Of a DNA stretch of 64,000 nt, positions 47,294-56,830 are shown one piece after another; positions within the stretch are counted from its first letter, which is position 1, and every line of letters starts with the position of its first letter. The notes under the pieces are model-generated. The model worked only from the letters and a program-made list of their open reading frames with translations, was not told where the DNA came from and did no database searches. This DNA comes from Nitrosospira sp. Nl5 (GTDB taxonomy: Bacteria; Pseudomonadota; Gammaproteobacteria; Burkholderiales; Nitrosomonadaceae). The position numbers and the translations under genes are program-made. The stretch is from positions 1 to 64,000 of the forward strand of contig NZ_FMVQ01000012.1 in assembly GCF_900102495.1 (NCBI RefSeq), in the 5' to 3' direction.

Positions 47294-48124
47294 ATGGATG
47301 ATCCTCCCAAACCTAGCTGGCTCGAACGCGTCGGTGCCTTGGTCCTGCGCGAGCCGGGAGACCGTGAGCAGCTGATTGCACTGCTGCATTCCGCGTTTGA
47401 GCGCAATTTGTTCGATTCCGATGCGCTGAGCATGATCGAAGGAGTAATCCAGGTATCCGAAATGCAGGCCCGCGATATCATGGTCCCCCGTTCGCAGATG
47501 GATGTGATCGACATCGGTGAACCGCCGGACAAGTTCATCCCGATGATTATCGAAACTGCACACTCGCGCTTTCCAGTCACCGAAAACGATAAAAATAACG
47601 TGATCGGCATCCTGCTGGCAAAAGATTTACTGCGCTACTACGCCGGAGAGGAGGAGTTCAACGTGCGCGAGATGCTGCGACCGGTGGTATTTATTCCCGA
47701 ATCGAAGCGGCTCAACGTATTACTTAAGGATTTTCGCAGCAACCGTAATCATATCGCTATTGTGGTGGATGAATACGGCGGCGTGGCGGGACTGGTGACC
47801 ATTGAAGACGTGCTGGAACAAATCGTCGGTGAAATCGAGGATGAGCACGACTTCGACGAGATAGAAGACAACATCATGCAGGATCCGAATGGCCATTACC
47901 GCGTCAAGGCGGTCACCGAGATTGAGGATTTTAATGCGAGGCTTGGAGCGGAGTTAAGTAACGAGGATTACGATACCATCGGTGGTCTGGTGCTTAACAA
48001 ATTCGGACGGCTACCCAAGCGTGGCGAGTCGGTCGTCGTCGGCAACTTCAAATTCACGGTGCTGCGCGCCGACAGTCGCAGGTTGTATACGCTGCTGGTT
48101 GAAACAAGCAGGGGTGGCGTTTGA
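47294..48124 (+). CDS. corC: CorC/HlyC-family CBS domain transporter-associated protein
   Basis: Cytoplasmic protein of 276 residues with two CBS domains (IMVPRSQMDVIDIGE and NHIAIVVDEYGGVAGLVTIEDV) and a C-terminal CorC_HlyC domain (GGLVLNKFGRLPKRGESV). It is named after the magnesium/cobalt efflux factor CorC and normally follows ybeY. I start at the ATG at 47294 (MDDPPKPSW); the longer frame to 47177 overlaps ybeY. No transmembrane part is present, as usual for this short form. Confidence 0.92.
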   Translation: MDDPPKPSWLERVGALVLREPGDREQLIALLHSAFERNLFDSDALSMIEGVIQVSEMQARDIMVPRSQMDVIDIGEPPDKFIPMIIETAHSRFPVTENDKNNVIGILLAKDLLRYYAGEEEFNVREMLRPVVFIPESKRLNVLLKDFRSNRNHIAIVVDEYGGVAGLVTIEDVLEQIVGEIEDEHDFDEIEDNIMQDPNGHYRVKAVTEIEDFNARLGAELSNEDYDTIGGLVLNKFGRLPKRGESVVVGNFKFTVLRADSRRLYTLLVETSRGGV

Positions 48125-48242
48125 GCAGGAGTACATCCTGGACACGGTGGAAAATGCTTACCGCCATGAGCATCCTCTACATGCTGGAAGCGCATCGCGT
48201 GGTCTCCGAGAAATCAATTGGACTGGTGAGGCAGCCCCGGCT

Positions 48243-48755
48243 GTGAACGAGGTGTATTTCCACCAATACCGGGATCAGGAAGCGTTGTCCGATCCGCCAG
48301 TAGTAGAAGTGCTGATTGAGGTTCCGCGAGGCAGCTTTCTTAAACGCGGATCTACCGGTGAAGTCGATTTCGTCTCACCTCTGCCCTGTCCATTCAACTA
48401 CGGCTCGGTACCGGACTATCTTGGCCTTGAAGGTGATCTGCTGGATGCTCTGGTACTCGGCCCGCGCTTGCCGTTCGGCACGCGGATAAGAGTCAAGGCG
48501 TGGGGAGCCGTAACGCTGACAGACCGCGGCATGAGCGATGACAAGCTTGTCTGCAGCGATCATTCCCCGAGCCCGTTGGAACGGCAAAAGGTACTGCAAT
48601 TCTTCCATTTCTACGCGAAGTGCAAAGGGATGCTGAATATCTGGCGATGCCGTCCCGGACGCAACGCGTGCGAGGGCTGGTGTGAAGCAATTCAGGCGCT
48701 CGCTCGTGCACGGCGGCGAGATGCCAGCTGGCAGGGCCCCCCGCTTGGCTTCTGA
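48243..48755 (+). CDS. divergent inorganic pyrophosphatase-like protein
   Basis: Relative of family I inorganic pyrophosphatases, about 170 residues from the GTG at 48243 (a GTG at 48114 would add 43 residues and overlap corC by 11 bp). It keeps VLIEVPRG, the FNYGSVPDYL segment, GDLLDALVLGP with two of the three metal-binding aspartates, and LTDRGMSDDKL with the later Asp/Lys pair. By comparison with E. coli Ppa, several active-site residues are changed: the first Asp of the triad is Glu, the Glu after TD is Arg, and the Tyr-Lys near the end is Tyr-Ala. It may hydrolyse another phosphoanhydride or be inactive. The start is uncertain. Confidence 0.7.
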   Translation: MNEVYFHQYRDQEALSDPPVVEVLIEVPRGSFLKRGSTGEVDFVSPLPCPFNYGSVPDYLGLEGDLLDALVLGPRLPFGTRIRVKAWGAVTLTDRGMSDDKLVCSDHSPSPLERQKVLQFFHFYAKCKGMLNIWRCRPGRNACEGWCEAIQALARARRRDASWQGPPLGF

Positions 48756-48886
48756 TAGACGTTGTCCCCTCACGGTCGACTCGGCAGGTTATCCTGCGGA
48801 ATCCGGAGGGCGAATTTTTTGCCAACGCTTATCAGGCATGTCAGAATTGCGCCCCTGTTAATTATGTTGCCGTAGCATTCTCTGTC

Positions 48887-50812
48887 ATGCCACTTCTCAC
48901 GCTCGAAAAAATCTGTCTCGCCTTTGGACATCATACGCTGCTCGATAAGGTGGATTTGCAGCTTGATTCCGGCGAACGCATCGGCCTGATCGGCAGGAAT
49001 GGCGGCGGCAAATCAAGCCTTCTGCGCATTCTGGCGGGCGAAATCAAACCGGACGATGGCAAGGTCTGGCGCGCGCCGGCGCTAAGACTGGCTTATGTGC
49101 CGCAGGAACCGGAACTGGATGCGGCTCTCACGGTATTTCAGGAAGTATCGAAAGGATTGGGCGCAGTCAGTCAAGTGCTGCTCGATTATCACGAGGTTTC
49201 TCACGCTTTGAGCGATAGCGCCGGAGACACCGAAGCACTCCTTTCCCGCTTGCAGGATCTGCAAGGCGAGCTGGAAGCCCAGGATGGTTGGCGCATCCAG
49301 GGAAGGGTGGAAACCGCCATTGATAAACTTAGTCTTCCCATAGATGCCTTGATCGGACAGCTTTCCGGCGGGCTAAAAAAGCGGGTTGCACTGGCCCGCG
49401 CGCTAGTGGTTTCTCCCGATGTGCTGCTGCTGGATGAACCGACCAACCATCTCGATTTTTTCTCTATCGAATGGCTGGAGGGATTACTACGAGACTTCTC
49501 TGGCAGCGTGCTATTCGTCACGCATGACCGCCGCTTCCTGAACAATATAGCAACACGCATTATCGAACTCGATCGCGGTCATTTAACGGCCTTCCCGGGC
49601 AATTTTGCTGAGTACCAGCAAAAGAAAATGGAGTTGCTGGAAGTGGAGGCAGTCCATAATCAAAAGTTCGATAAGGTGCTGGCGCAAGAGGAGGTCTGGA
49701 TACGCAAAGGAATACAAGCACGCCGTACCCGCAATGAGGGCAGGGTACGACAACTGGAGGCACTACGGCTGGAGCGGGCGGAGCGCCGCGACCGCGTCGG
49801 GAAGGTTAGCCTTAACGTGGACGAGGGAGTGAGATCCGGACGCTTGGTGGCTGAGCTGGAGCATGTCGTTAAAAAATACGGCGATAAAACCGTCATCAAA
49901 GATTTTTCGTGCCGCATCATGCGCGGCGACCGGGTGGGATTGCTGGGGCCCAATGGTGCCGGGAAATCAACGTTGCTGAAACTGATATTGGGCGAATTGC
50001 AGCCCGACAGCGGCAATGTGCGGCATGGGACCAAGCTCGCCGTCGCCTATTTTGACCAGATGCGGGAACAACTGGATGAGGAAGCAACGCTGATGGAGAC
50101 TATCAGCCAGGGTTCCGACTTTATCGAGATCGGCGGGGCGAGGAAACATGTCATCAGCTACCTGGAAGATTTCTTGTTTGCGCCCGAGCGGACACGCTCT
50201 CCGGTCAAGTCTCTCTCGGGCGGAGAGCGCAACCGGCTGTTGCTGGCACGTTTGCTCACCCGCCCCGCTAATGTATTGGTTCTGGATGAGCCGACCAACG
50301 ATCTGGATATTGAAACCCTGGAACTGCTTGAAGTACTGCTGCAAAACTATTCCGGCACACTATTTCTGGTCAGCCACGATCGGGCGTTTCTCGATAATGT
50401 AGTCACCCAGGTTATCGCATTCGAAGGCGACGGCGTACTGCGTGAGTACGTTGGAGGTTACGAGGATTGGGTGCGGGCAAAAAGTTTCTTAAAAGCAGAG
50501 GAAAAACCGCGGGTGGCCAGGCAGCAGTCCCCGGTCCCGGCGGAGAAATTACGGGAACCGGCGGCTCGCGTCAAACTGGGTTACAATGAAGCGCGCGAAC
50601 TCGACGAGCTGCCATCAAAAATCGAAATTCTGGAGCGTGAACAGGTGGACATTACCCACCGGTTATGCTCTCCGGCTATTTACCATGATTGCCCGGATGA
50701 AGCCAGATCACTGCAAGAACGTCTTGCCATCATTGAAACCGAACTCATGAACCATCTCGCCCGATGGGAGGAATTAGAAGCTAAATGCTCGGCGCGAGGA
50801 CAGAAAATATAA
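48887..50812 (+). CDS. uup: ABC-F ATPase Uup
   Basis: Cytoplasmic ABC-F protein of 641 residues acting on ribosomes or DNA-linked processes. Two ABC cassettes are visible: Walker A GRNGGGKSSLL with signature LSGGLKKRVALARAL, and GPNGAGKSTLL with LSGGERNRLLLARLL; Walker B is LLLDEPTNHLDF and LVLDEPTNDLDI. A linker with basic helices lies between them, and a C-terminal coiled coil (about 560-641) is typical of Uup. No membrane segment is present. Confidence 0.93.
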   Translation: MPLLTLEKICLAFGHHTLLDKVDLQLDSGERIGLIGRNGGGKSSLLRILAGEIKPDDGKVWRAPALRLAYVPQEPELDAALTVFQEVSKGLGAVSQVLLDYHEVSHALSDSAGDTEALLSRLQDLQGELEAQDGWRIQGRVETAIDKLSLPIDALIGQLSGGLKKRVALARALVVSPDVLLLDEPTNHLDFFSIEWLEGLLRDFSGSVLFVTHDRRFLNNIATRIIELDRGHLTAFPGNFAEYQQKKMELLEVEAVHNQKFDKVLAQEEVWIRKGIQARRTRNEGRVRQLEALRLERAERRDRVGKVSLNVDEGVRSGRLVAELEHVVKKYGDKTVIKDFSCRIMRGDRVGLLGPNGAGKSTLLKLILGELQPDSGNVRHGTKLAVAYFDQMREQLDEEATLMETISQGSDFIEIGGARKHVISYLEDFLFAPERTRSPVKSLSGGERNRLLLARLLTRPANVLVLDEPTNDLDIETLELLEVLLQNYSGTLFLVSHDRAFLDNVVTQVIAFEGDGVLREYVGGYEDWVRAKSFLKAEEKPRVARQQSPVPAEKLREPAARVKLGYNEARELDELPSKIEILEREQVDITHRLCSPAIYHDCPDEARSLQERLAIIETELMNHLARWEELEAKCSARGQKI

Positions 50813-50901
50813 CGATAAGTTCCCATATGTCCTGCTACTTTATTCGTTGACCGGGAATGGCACATCGTTTAGAGTCGCTCTTTTTGAAAAGAGGGCTCAC
50901 A

Positions 50902-51231
50902 ATGAAACAACCAATAATTACTTTACTTTCGTGGGGTTTGCTACTGGCATTAGCCGGCACGGCCCAGGCGGCCGGCGATCCGGTTGCAGGGAAGCAGAAA
51001 AATGCCATGTGCATCGGTTGTCATGGAATAGAAGGATACCGGACATCTTATCCCTCAGTGTATAACGTGCCAAGGCTGGGCGGCCAGCACGCCGAGTACA
51101 TTGTCAAGGCGCTTCAGGCATATAAGACCGATGCCCGCAACCATCCCAGCATGAAAGGTATCTCAGCCACGCTTTCCGATCAGGATATGGAAGACCTGGC
51201 TGCCTATTACGCCGGTTCCGGCGGTAAATAA
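50902..51231 (+). CDS. small class I cytochrome c
   Basis: Periplasmic monoheme cytochrome of 109 residues. The ATG at 50902 gives a signal peptide ending at AQAAG; the heme site is CIGCH near residue 37, and a likely methionine ligand is in HPSMKGIS near 83. It resembles half of a cytochrome c4 or a c553. It is followed 25 bp later by a second gene of the same type, so the two may act together in electron transfer. Confidence 0.9.
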   Translation: MKQPIITLLSWGLLLALAGTAQAAGDPVAGKQKNAMCIGCHGIEGYRTSYPSVYNVPRLGGQHAEYIVKALQAYKTDARNHPSMKGISATLSDQDMEDLAAYYAGSGGK

Positions 51232-51256
51232 TTTATTCACTACGCAAGGAAGTCCC

Positions 51257-51583
51257 ATGAAAAATTTCGTTATCGCTGCGGTGAGCGGCGCATTGCTGCT
51301 GGTTTCCGGCCAGGGAATGGCAGCCAACATTGAAGCTGGAAAGAAAAAAGCGGCCGAGGTGTGTGCCGCATGTCACGGCCCCGATGGTAATAGCCCTGCT
51401 CCGGCTTTCCCAAAGATTGCCGGGCAGCATGCAAGTTACTTGGAAAAATCCCTGAATGAATATAAATCAGGCGTCCGGAAGGATCCGATAATGGCCGGCA
51501 TGGCTGCGGCCCTGAGCAAAGAAGATATCGAAAATTTGTCGGCCTATTTCGCCAGCCAGTCAGGTCTGAAAACCAAATATTGA
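51257..51583 (+). CDS. small class I cytochrome c
   Basis: Second periplasmic monoheme cytochrome in the pair, 108 residues, with a signal peptide ending at GMAAN. The heme motif is CAACH near residue 36 and the likely methionine ligand is in DPIMAGMAA. It shares layout with the preceding cytochrome (GQHASYLEKSLNEYKSG against GQHAEYIVKALQAYKT), so the two probably arose by duplication. Confidence 0.9.
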   Translation: MKNFVIAAVSGALLLVSGQGMAANIEAGKKKAAEVCAACHGPDGNSPAPAFPKIAGQHASYLEKSLNEYKSGVRKDPIMAGMAAALSKEDIENLSAYFASQSGLKTKY

Positions 51584-51985
51584 TTAGGCAACGTCCGATT
51601 CAGTCCTGCACAGGCGCGACAACAGCTTTGAGGGATGGGAGGCTCATAGGCAGGGGAACTGACAACACGAGTAGTCTACCCCCTCGCTAGGACTAGGAGC
51701 CTGGCAAAAGAGACTGCCTCCAAAGTGAAAGCTACCGTCCTCTCGCTCAGTTGAGAAATAGCGGCAAAACCGGCGCTCACCGCGTTACGCTCCCTGGCTC
51801 GCCATCTCACGTAAAAGTACCAACTACGATCTATACTATTGCGAGCTTTGGGAGATACCTGCGAGGATGCCGATTTTGCCGTAACACGCCCGGCTGAGGA
51901 TCTGCCCAGAGCTTCCTTGGCGGATGGGAAAATCTTCCTTGTCTGCTTGTCCAGATTCCGGATAAACCGAATGACAGCTTATAGA
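51584..51985. other. unexplained 400-bp gap between cytochrome and DUF1841 genes
   Basis: No gene with a normal start is visible. On the minus strand a frame of about 100 codons stays open from just after the DUF1841 stop down to about 51680, rich in Ser, Arg and Lys, but it has no ATG, GTG or TTG near its beginning. It could be a gene remnant or chance. No terminal repeats of a mobile element were found. Confidence 0.45.
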
Positions 51986-52414
51986 TCAATTTTCTTGTCG
52001 ATCCAGGCATTCGAAATAAACCGTAGCGTCCAGCGCTGATTGATGGCGTTGCGCTTGCCAGATCATTTCGGCAAGACATTCCATGATTTGATGCATAACG
52101 ACGTGCTCGTCGCCGGTTTTCTTCAACAGTCGTTCATACCGCTGGCGAATCCCCGCAGGCTGGTCTATCGAAAGTTGTTCTTTTATGGCGATATGCATGC
52201 CCATGTGCAGAAAAGGATTGGTATCGCCCATTTCAGGCAGATAATCCTTGTCATGGTAGCGCTCGGGATCGTCGAGAATACGCTGATACTCCGGATGCAG
52301 CAAAATGATCCCAAGCGCCATGTCTTCCATAGCGGAAAGCATTTCCCGCTGGCGGTATTTATGCCAAGTGTCAAAGAAGAATTGACGCGCCTGTTCTCGA
52401 GAGGGATTAAACAT
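51986..52414 (-). CDS. DUF1841 family protein
   Basis: Cytoplasmic protein of 142 residues matching DUF1841. It starts MFNPSREQARQFFFDTWHKY and contains NPFLHMGMHIAIKEQL and the C-terminal HQIMECLAEMIWQAQR, the conserved segments of the family. The function is unknown; homologues are common in beta- and gammaproteobacteria. It is encoded 44 bp downstream of nth on the same strand. Confidence 0.88.
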   Translation of the reverse strand: MFNPSREQARQFFFDTWHKYRQREMLSAMEDMALGIILLHPEYQRILDDPERYHDKDYLPEMGDTNPFLHMGMHIAIKEQLSIDQPAGIRQRYERLLKKTGDEHVVMHQIMECLAEMIWQAQRHQSALDATVYFECLDRQEN

Positions 52415-52458
52415 TCAAGACGTAACCGAAATCGAAGTATTTTTTTTCAAAGTTTTCC

Positions 52459-53091
52459 TTAAAGGTTTTTTTCCTGGTACTCGCACAAATCATTAATCAT
52501 GCATATCGCGCATTTCGGTTTCCTCGCCACGCATACATAGCGTCCATGCAAAATTAGCCAGTGGTGAGCGTCGTGGCGGAATTCTTTCGGGACGCAGTTT
52601 AGAAGTTTCCGCTCCACTTCCAGCACGGTTTTCCCACGTGCAATTCCGGTACGGTTAGCAACACGAAAAATATGTGTATCCACAGCTATCGTGGGTTCGC
52701 CGAATGCGGTATTCAATATCACGTTGGCGGTCTTGCGCCCCACGCCGGGCAATTTTTCCAACTGTTCCCGGGTGTGCGGCACTTTGCTGTCGTGATGCGC
52801 AATAAGCAGAGCGCAAGTCGCCAGAATGTTCTTTGCTTTGGTCTTATATAGCCCAATGCTCTTGATGGCATCTCGCAAACCAGCCTCGCCCAGGGCGAGA
52901 ATTTCTTCCGGCGTATTGGCCCTGGGAAAAAGTTTTCGAGTTGCCAGGTTCACGCCCTTGTCGGTAGCCTGGGCGGAGAGTACCACCGCCACCAGCAATT
53001 CGAATGGTGAGCTGTATTCCAGCTCGGTAGTAGGATGAGGGTTAGCCGCCTTGAAGCGGGTAAAAATCTCATGGCGTATGGTTGAATTCAT
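52459..53091 (-). CDS. nth: endonuclease III
   Basis: DNA glycosylase/AP lyase that removes oxidised pyrimidines. The 210-residue enzyme has the helix-hairpin-helix LEKLPGVGRKTANVIL with the catalytic lysine near residue 118, the catalytic aspartate in VDTHIFRVANR, and the C-terminal iron-sulfur loop with cysteines in CVARKPKCAICMINDLC. Normal length. It lies 37 bp after rsxB. Confidence 0.95.
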   Translation of the reverse strand: MNSTIRHEIFTRFKAANPHPTTELEYSSPFELLVAVVLSAQATDKGVNLATRKLFPRANTPEEILALGEAGLRDAIKSIGLYKTKAKNILATCALLIAHHDSKVPHTREQLEKLPGVGRKTANVILNTAFGEPTIAVDTHIFRVANRTGIARGKTVLEVERKLLNCVPKEFRHDAHHWLILHGRYVCVARKPKCAICMINDLCEYQEKNL

Positions 53092-53128
53092 GAAGTAGGA
53101 AGAGAATGTTAATGATGGACAAAGGCTC

Positions 53129-53833
53129 TTATTTTCCTTCGGTTATCTTGGACCGGCCAGCCTTGGCACGTTCCAGCGCAACCTGTATGGCGGCCTTCTT
53201 GAGATCACCGTTTGCGGCGGTTCCCGGGGGAATGCTTACGGATGTTCCCGCTCCGGCTTTTTGTGCGAATCTTTCCGTCTGCTCCTGTTTCTCACGCTCA
53301 AGCCTGTGCAATCTGAAGCGATAACGCGCACGTGCCCGATCCGCCGTTTTCTTTGCGCCCTGGCGCAGCAAAAAATCATTGGCCGCGACATCGGGTTTAG
53401 CGTCGGCACTGCTGATTTTTTCCCCTGGTGGAATCATGCCGATGCAATCCACGGGGCAGGGGGCGACGCACAATTCACAGCCGGTGCATTCAGCAGTGAT
53501 TACAGTATGCATCTGCTTGGTTGCGCCAATGATGGCATCGACCGGACAGGCCAATACGCAAAGGGTACAGCCGATACAGGCTTGTTCGTCGATGAGCGCC
53601 ACCGCCTTCGCTTTTGGAGTGCCATGCGCAGGATTTAGCGGTATCTCTTTTACGCCCAGTAACTCGGCTAGTTTTCGGATACCCTGCTCGCCTCCGGGGG
53701 GACACTGATTAATGCCGGCACGCCCTTCCGCAATTGCTGTCGCATAAGGTTCGCAGCCGGGGAAGCCACATTGACGGCACTGCGTTTGCGGCAGGATGGC
53801 GTCGATTTCTGCTATTAGTGGATTCTCTCTCAT
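53129..53833 (-). CDS. rsxB: RnfB/RsxB-like iron-sulfur protein
   Basis: Ferredoxin-like electron carrier of 234 residues. It has an N-terminal cluster-binding motif [15 protein letters not shown], then two 4Fe-4S ferredoxin motifs ([14 protein letters not shown] and [14 protein letters not shown]), then a lysine/arginine-rich tail. Unlike gammaproteobacterial RnfB it has no N-terminal membrane helix, and no other rnf genes are present, so it may act alone. I use the ATG at 53833, overlapping the pyrD stop by 4 bp; a longer frame extends into pyrD. Confidence 0.88.
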   Translation of the reverse strand: MRENPLIAEIDAILPQTQCRQCGFPGCEPYATAIAEGRAGINQCPPGGEQGIRKLAELLGVKEIPLNPAHGTPKAKAVALIDEQACIGCTLCVLACPVDAIIGATKQMHTVITAECTGCELCVAPCPVDCIGMIPPGEKISSADAKPDVAANDFLLRQGAKKTADRARARYRFRLHRLEREKQEQTERFAQKAGAGTSVSIPPGTAANGDLKKAAIQVALERAKAGRSKITEGK

Positions 53834-54876
53834 CCTGAAGCCGGGGGCGAGAAATACGAGGCATCCGCTGCGCAAATCCCCCGGGCCACCTCGCGTACCA
53901 GGCAGGGACCGCGATAAACCAGGCCGCTGTAGATCTGCACCAGGCTTGCCCCAGCGTCGATTTTCTCCTTTGCGTCCGCCGCGCACATGATCCCGCCGAC
54001 GGCGATAATAGGTATTGTCCCTTGCAGCACGGCGTGCAAATGGCGGACGACTGCCGTGGCGCGCTGTGTGAGCGGAGCGCCGCTCAACCCGCCGGCCTCG
54101 CACGCGTGAGGCAGTGTTTCTACTCCGGCCCGCGAAAGGGTAGTATTCGTGGCGATAACTCCATCAATCCGGTGTTTCATCAACAGCGCTGCGATGGATT
54201 CGATCTGCGGCGGTTCAAGATCAGGAGCAATTTTTACCGCCAAAGGTACGTATTTATTATGTTCATCGGCGAGTTCCTTTTGTTTTGATTTGAGCACATC
54301 CAGTAAATGATCCAGCTCCTCGGTATTTTGCAGTTGACGCAGGTGGGGCGTGTTAGGCGAAGAAATGTTGACAACGACGTAATCGGCGTCGCGATAGACC
54401 TTGAGCAGACAAGTCAGATAATCATTGGCGGCTTGTTCCACCGGCGTATCGAAGTTTTTGCCAATGTTGATGCCGAGTATGCCGCGGTAGTTTGCATGCC
54501 TGACATTCGCCACCAACTTATCCACGCCGTGATTATTGAAGCCCAGCCGGTTGATAATGGCATTTGCCTGGGGGACACGAAACAGGCGCGGTCGGGGATT
54601 CCCCGGCTGGGGACGGGGCGTGACAGTGCCGATTTCGATAAAGCCAAAACCGAGTGCGGCAAGAGCCTGAAGATGCTCGCCATTCTTGTCCATTCCTGCG
54701 GCCATGCCGACGGGGTTGGGAAAATCAAGCCCCATGACCTTGCGGGATCGGCAAATGATCGGGTCGCCGCTAAGCAATCCCAGCCGTTGAACCTTCTCGA
54801 TCGCATTGAATGTAAGGCGGTGAGCTGTTTCAGGGTCGAGTTTAAATAATAACGGACGAAGTAAAGAATAAAGCAT
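53830..54876 (-). CDS. pyrD: dihydroorotate dehydrogenase (quinone), class 2
   Basis: Membrane-associated flavoenzyme oxidising dihydroorotate in pyrimidine synthesis with quinone as acceptor. It has 348 residues with the N-terminal amphipathic helix typical of class 2 ([19 protein letters not shown]), the catalytic serine region [15 protein letters not shown] near residue 175, IATNTTLSR near 240 and the FMN site [10 protein letters not shown] near 295. The start of rsxB overlaps its stop by 4 bp. Confidence 0.95.
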   Translation of the reverse strand: MLYSLLRPLLFKLDPETAHRLTFNAIEKVQRLGLLSGDPIICRSRKVMGLDFPNPVGMAAGMDKNGEHLQALAALGFGFIEIGTVTPRPQPGNPRPRLFRVPQANAIINRLGFNNHGVDKLVANVRHANYRGILGINIGKNFDTPVEQAANDYLTCLLKVYRDADYVVVNISSPNTPHLRQLQNTEELDHLLDVLKSKQKELADEHNKYVPLAVKIAPDLEPPQIESIAALLMKHRIDGVIATNTTLSRAGVETLPHACEAGGLSGAPLTQRATAVVRHLHAVLQGTIPIIAVGGIMCAADAKEKIDAGASLVQIYSGLVYRGPCLVREVARGICAADASYFSPPASG

Positions 54877-55112
54877 AGAGCTAATTTTAACCCGGATAAT
54901 GCGACGGGTCTGTTAAAACCATCTCCGGGATTTGATAGCGGCGACTTTGCGCGCAGTGGCGAGTAGACAACGAATCACGCGGGCTGCTTTATTTTGGTCC
55001 GGATATTTCTTGTTTAAAATGGAATTTATTAAGGTGACGATAATCCTAACCTCCGATAGCCGGATCTCGGATGGATTCGTTATCATCCAATTAATTGTTA
55101 GCAGGGGTATTT

Positions 55113-56048
55113 ATGAAACTGGCCGGTATTTCTCTCATTTTGGTTCTCACGACGTTGGTCGGGCACACTCACGCCGCTACCGAATGGGACAAGCTCAACG
55201 AGGAAGTGGAATCACTGTATCGGCAGGGTAACTATAATCGTGCTACCGCGGTGGCAAAAAAGGCGCTGCAAACGGCCGAGCAAACATTGAACCCGGATCA
55301 TCCCGATGTGGCCACAAGTTTGAACAGCCTCGCATTGTTGTATACCGCACAAGCGCAGTATGCGCAGGCGGAGCCGCCTCTTAAACGCGCGCTGGCAATT
55401 TTTGAGAAAGCGGTTGGCGCGGAAAGCCCCGAAGTGGCCGCGACGCTGAACAATCTTGCAATGCTATACAGAAACCAGGAGCAATATGCGCGGGCTGAGC
55501 CGCTTTATAAGCGTGCATTGACAATTGATGAGAAGGCTTTCGGATCGGATCATCCCAATGTGGCGATAAGCCTGAACAATTTGGCCCAGCTGTATGAAGC
55601 CCAGGAACAGTATGCGGAGGCCGAACCACTTCTCAAGCGCGCTCTGGCAATTTTAGAGAAGACCCGTGGTCCGGATCATCCCGATGTGGCGACGATTTTG
55701 AACAATCTTGCGCTGCTGCATAGCGCACAGAAACAGTATACGGAAGCTGAGCCGCTTTATAAACGCGTACTTGCAATCTCGAGGAAGGCCCTCGGTCCGG
55801 ACCATCCGAACGTGGCGCTGAGCCTGAATAACCTGGCGGGATTATATAGAGATCAGGGGAAGTACCCGAATGCCGAACCGCTTTTCAGGCGCGCACTGGC
55901 TATTTCCGAAAAATCGCTTGGGCCGCAGCATCCGAATGTTGCAACGAGCCTTGAGAATTTAGCGCAGCTATATCGAGATATAGGACACGCGGATAAGGCG
56001 GCTCCCTTGGAAAAACGTGCGGCAACCATACGAAAGATGCAGCGATAG
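55113..56048 (+). CDS. secreted TPR protein with 42-residue repeats
   Basis: Exported protein of 311 residues. The ATG at 55113 gives a signal peptide ending at HTHAA. After an N-terminal helix pair, six almost identical 42-residue units of the kinesin light-chain type follow, each with ALxLLYxxQxxYxxAEPLxKR and then LGPDHPxVA. Such repeats bind other proteins. The partner is unknown. It lies on the opposite strand between bpt and pyrD. Confidence 0.85.
   Translation: MKLAGISLILVLTTLVGHTHAATEWDKLNEEVESLYRQGNYNRATAVAKKALQTAEQTLNPDHPDVATSLNSLALLYTAQAQYAQAEPPLKRALAIFEKAVGAESPEVAATLNNLAMLYRNQEQYARAEPLYKRALTIDEKAFGSDHPNVAISLNNLAQLYEAQEQYAEAEPLLKRALAILEKTRGPDHPDVATILNNLALLHSAQKQYTEAEPLYKRVLAISRKALGPDHPNVALSLNNLAGLYRDQGKYPNAEPLFRRALAISEKSLGPQHPNVATSLENLAQLYRDIGHADKAAPLEKRAATIRKMQR
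55263..56018 (+). repeat. six tandem 126-bp coding repeats
   Basis: Six consecutive units of 126 bp inside the TPR gene, each encoding a 42-residue helical pair. The units are similar at protein level throughout and partly at DNA level, pointing to expansion by duplication. The number of units could vary between strains. Confidence 0.85.
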
Positions 56049-56083
56049 AGACCGGGTTGGCATTCGCAGAGGGTGGTGGTTCC

Positions 56084-56830
56084 CTACGTGCAATCTCTGC
56101 CTTGTATATTGCTCAGCGGCTTCCACCGCCCGTCAGTCAGGCCTTGCAGAGGCCCAAAGCCGGCTTTGTATGCCATTTTCCGGCTTTCCTTAATCCAATA
56201 GCCAAGATATAGATAAGGCAGCCTCAGGGCAAGACACTGCTGCACCTGCCACAGGATGTTGTAGGTACCGAAGCTTGCGCCCGGAACATCCGGGTCAAAA
56301 AAGGTATATACAGACGATATACCGTCAGGCAGCTTGTCAATAATGCTGACCATGCACAAGTGTCCATTTTCGCGGAACTCTACCAGCTTCGAGTTGACAT
56401 TGCTTGGCAGCAGAAAATGACGGTATTGTTCACGGCTGTCGCGATCCATGCCACCGCCGCAGTGGCGCTGCGCCTGGTAACGCAGGTAGAGCGCGTAGTG
56501 ATCGGGGTGATAATGCAAGTCATGCTGTGTCGCCACCAGATGCTGATGCCGTTTCCAGGAACGCCGTTGGGCGCGCCTCAAGGTCAATTCGTCAACAACA
56601 ATCCGTACGGGCACGCAAGCGCGGCAGTTGTCGCAATAAGGGCGATAGGTGAAGGCGCCACTACGGCGGAAGCCCGCCTGCACCAATTCGCCGTAGACAT
56701 CGGTATCGATCAGATGGCTGGGTGTCGCGACCTGCGACCGCGCCAATTTGTCCGGCAGATAGCTGCACGGGTAAGAAGCGGTCGTGTAGAACTGTAGCAC
56801 CGATGAAGGCAGGTCATTCAATTGACTCAT
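56084..56830 (-). CDS. bpt: aspartate/glutamate leucyltransferase Bpt
   Basis: Transfers leucine from Leu-tRNA to proteins with N-terminal Asp or Glu, marking them for ClpAP degradation. I start at the ATG at 56830 ([10 protein letters not shown]), overlapping aat by 17 bp. The 248-residue protein has the N-terminal cysteine-rich ATE motif [22 protein letters not shown] and the C-terminal [16 protein letters not shown]. It is adjacent to aat, the second transferase of the N-degron pathway. Confidence 0.94.
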   Translation of the reverse strand: MSQLNDLPSSVLQFYTTASYPCSYLPDKLARSQVATPSHLIDTDVYGELVQAGFRRSGAFTYRPYCDNCRACVPVRIVVDELTLRRAQRRSWKRHQHLVATQHDLHYHPDHYALYLRYQAQRHCGGGMDRDSREQYRHFLLPSNVNSKLVEFRENGHLCMVSIIDKLPDGISSVYTFFDPDVPGASFGTYNILWQVQQCLALRLPYLYLGYWIKESRKMAYKAGFGPLQGLTDGRWKPLSNIQGRDCT

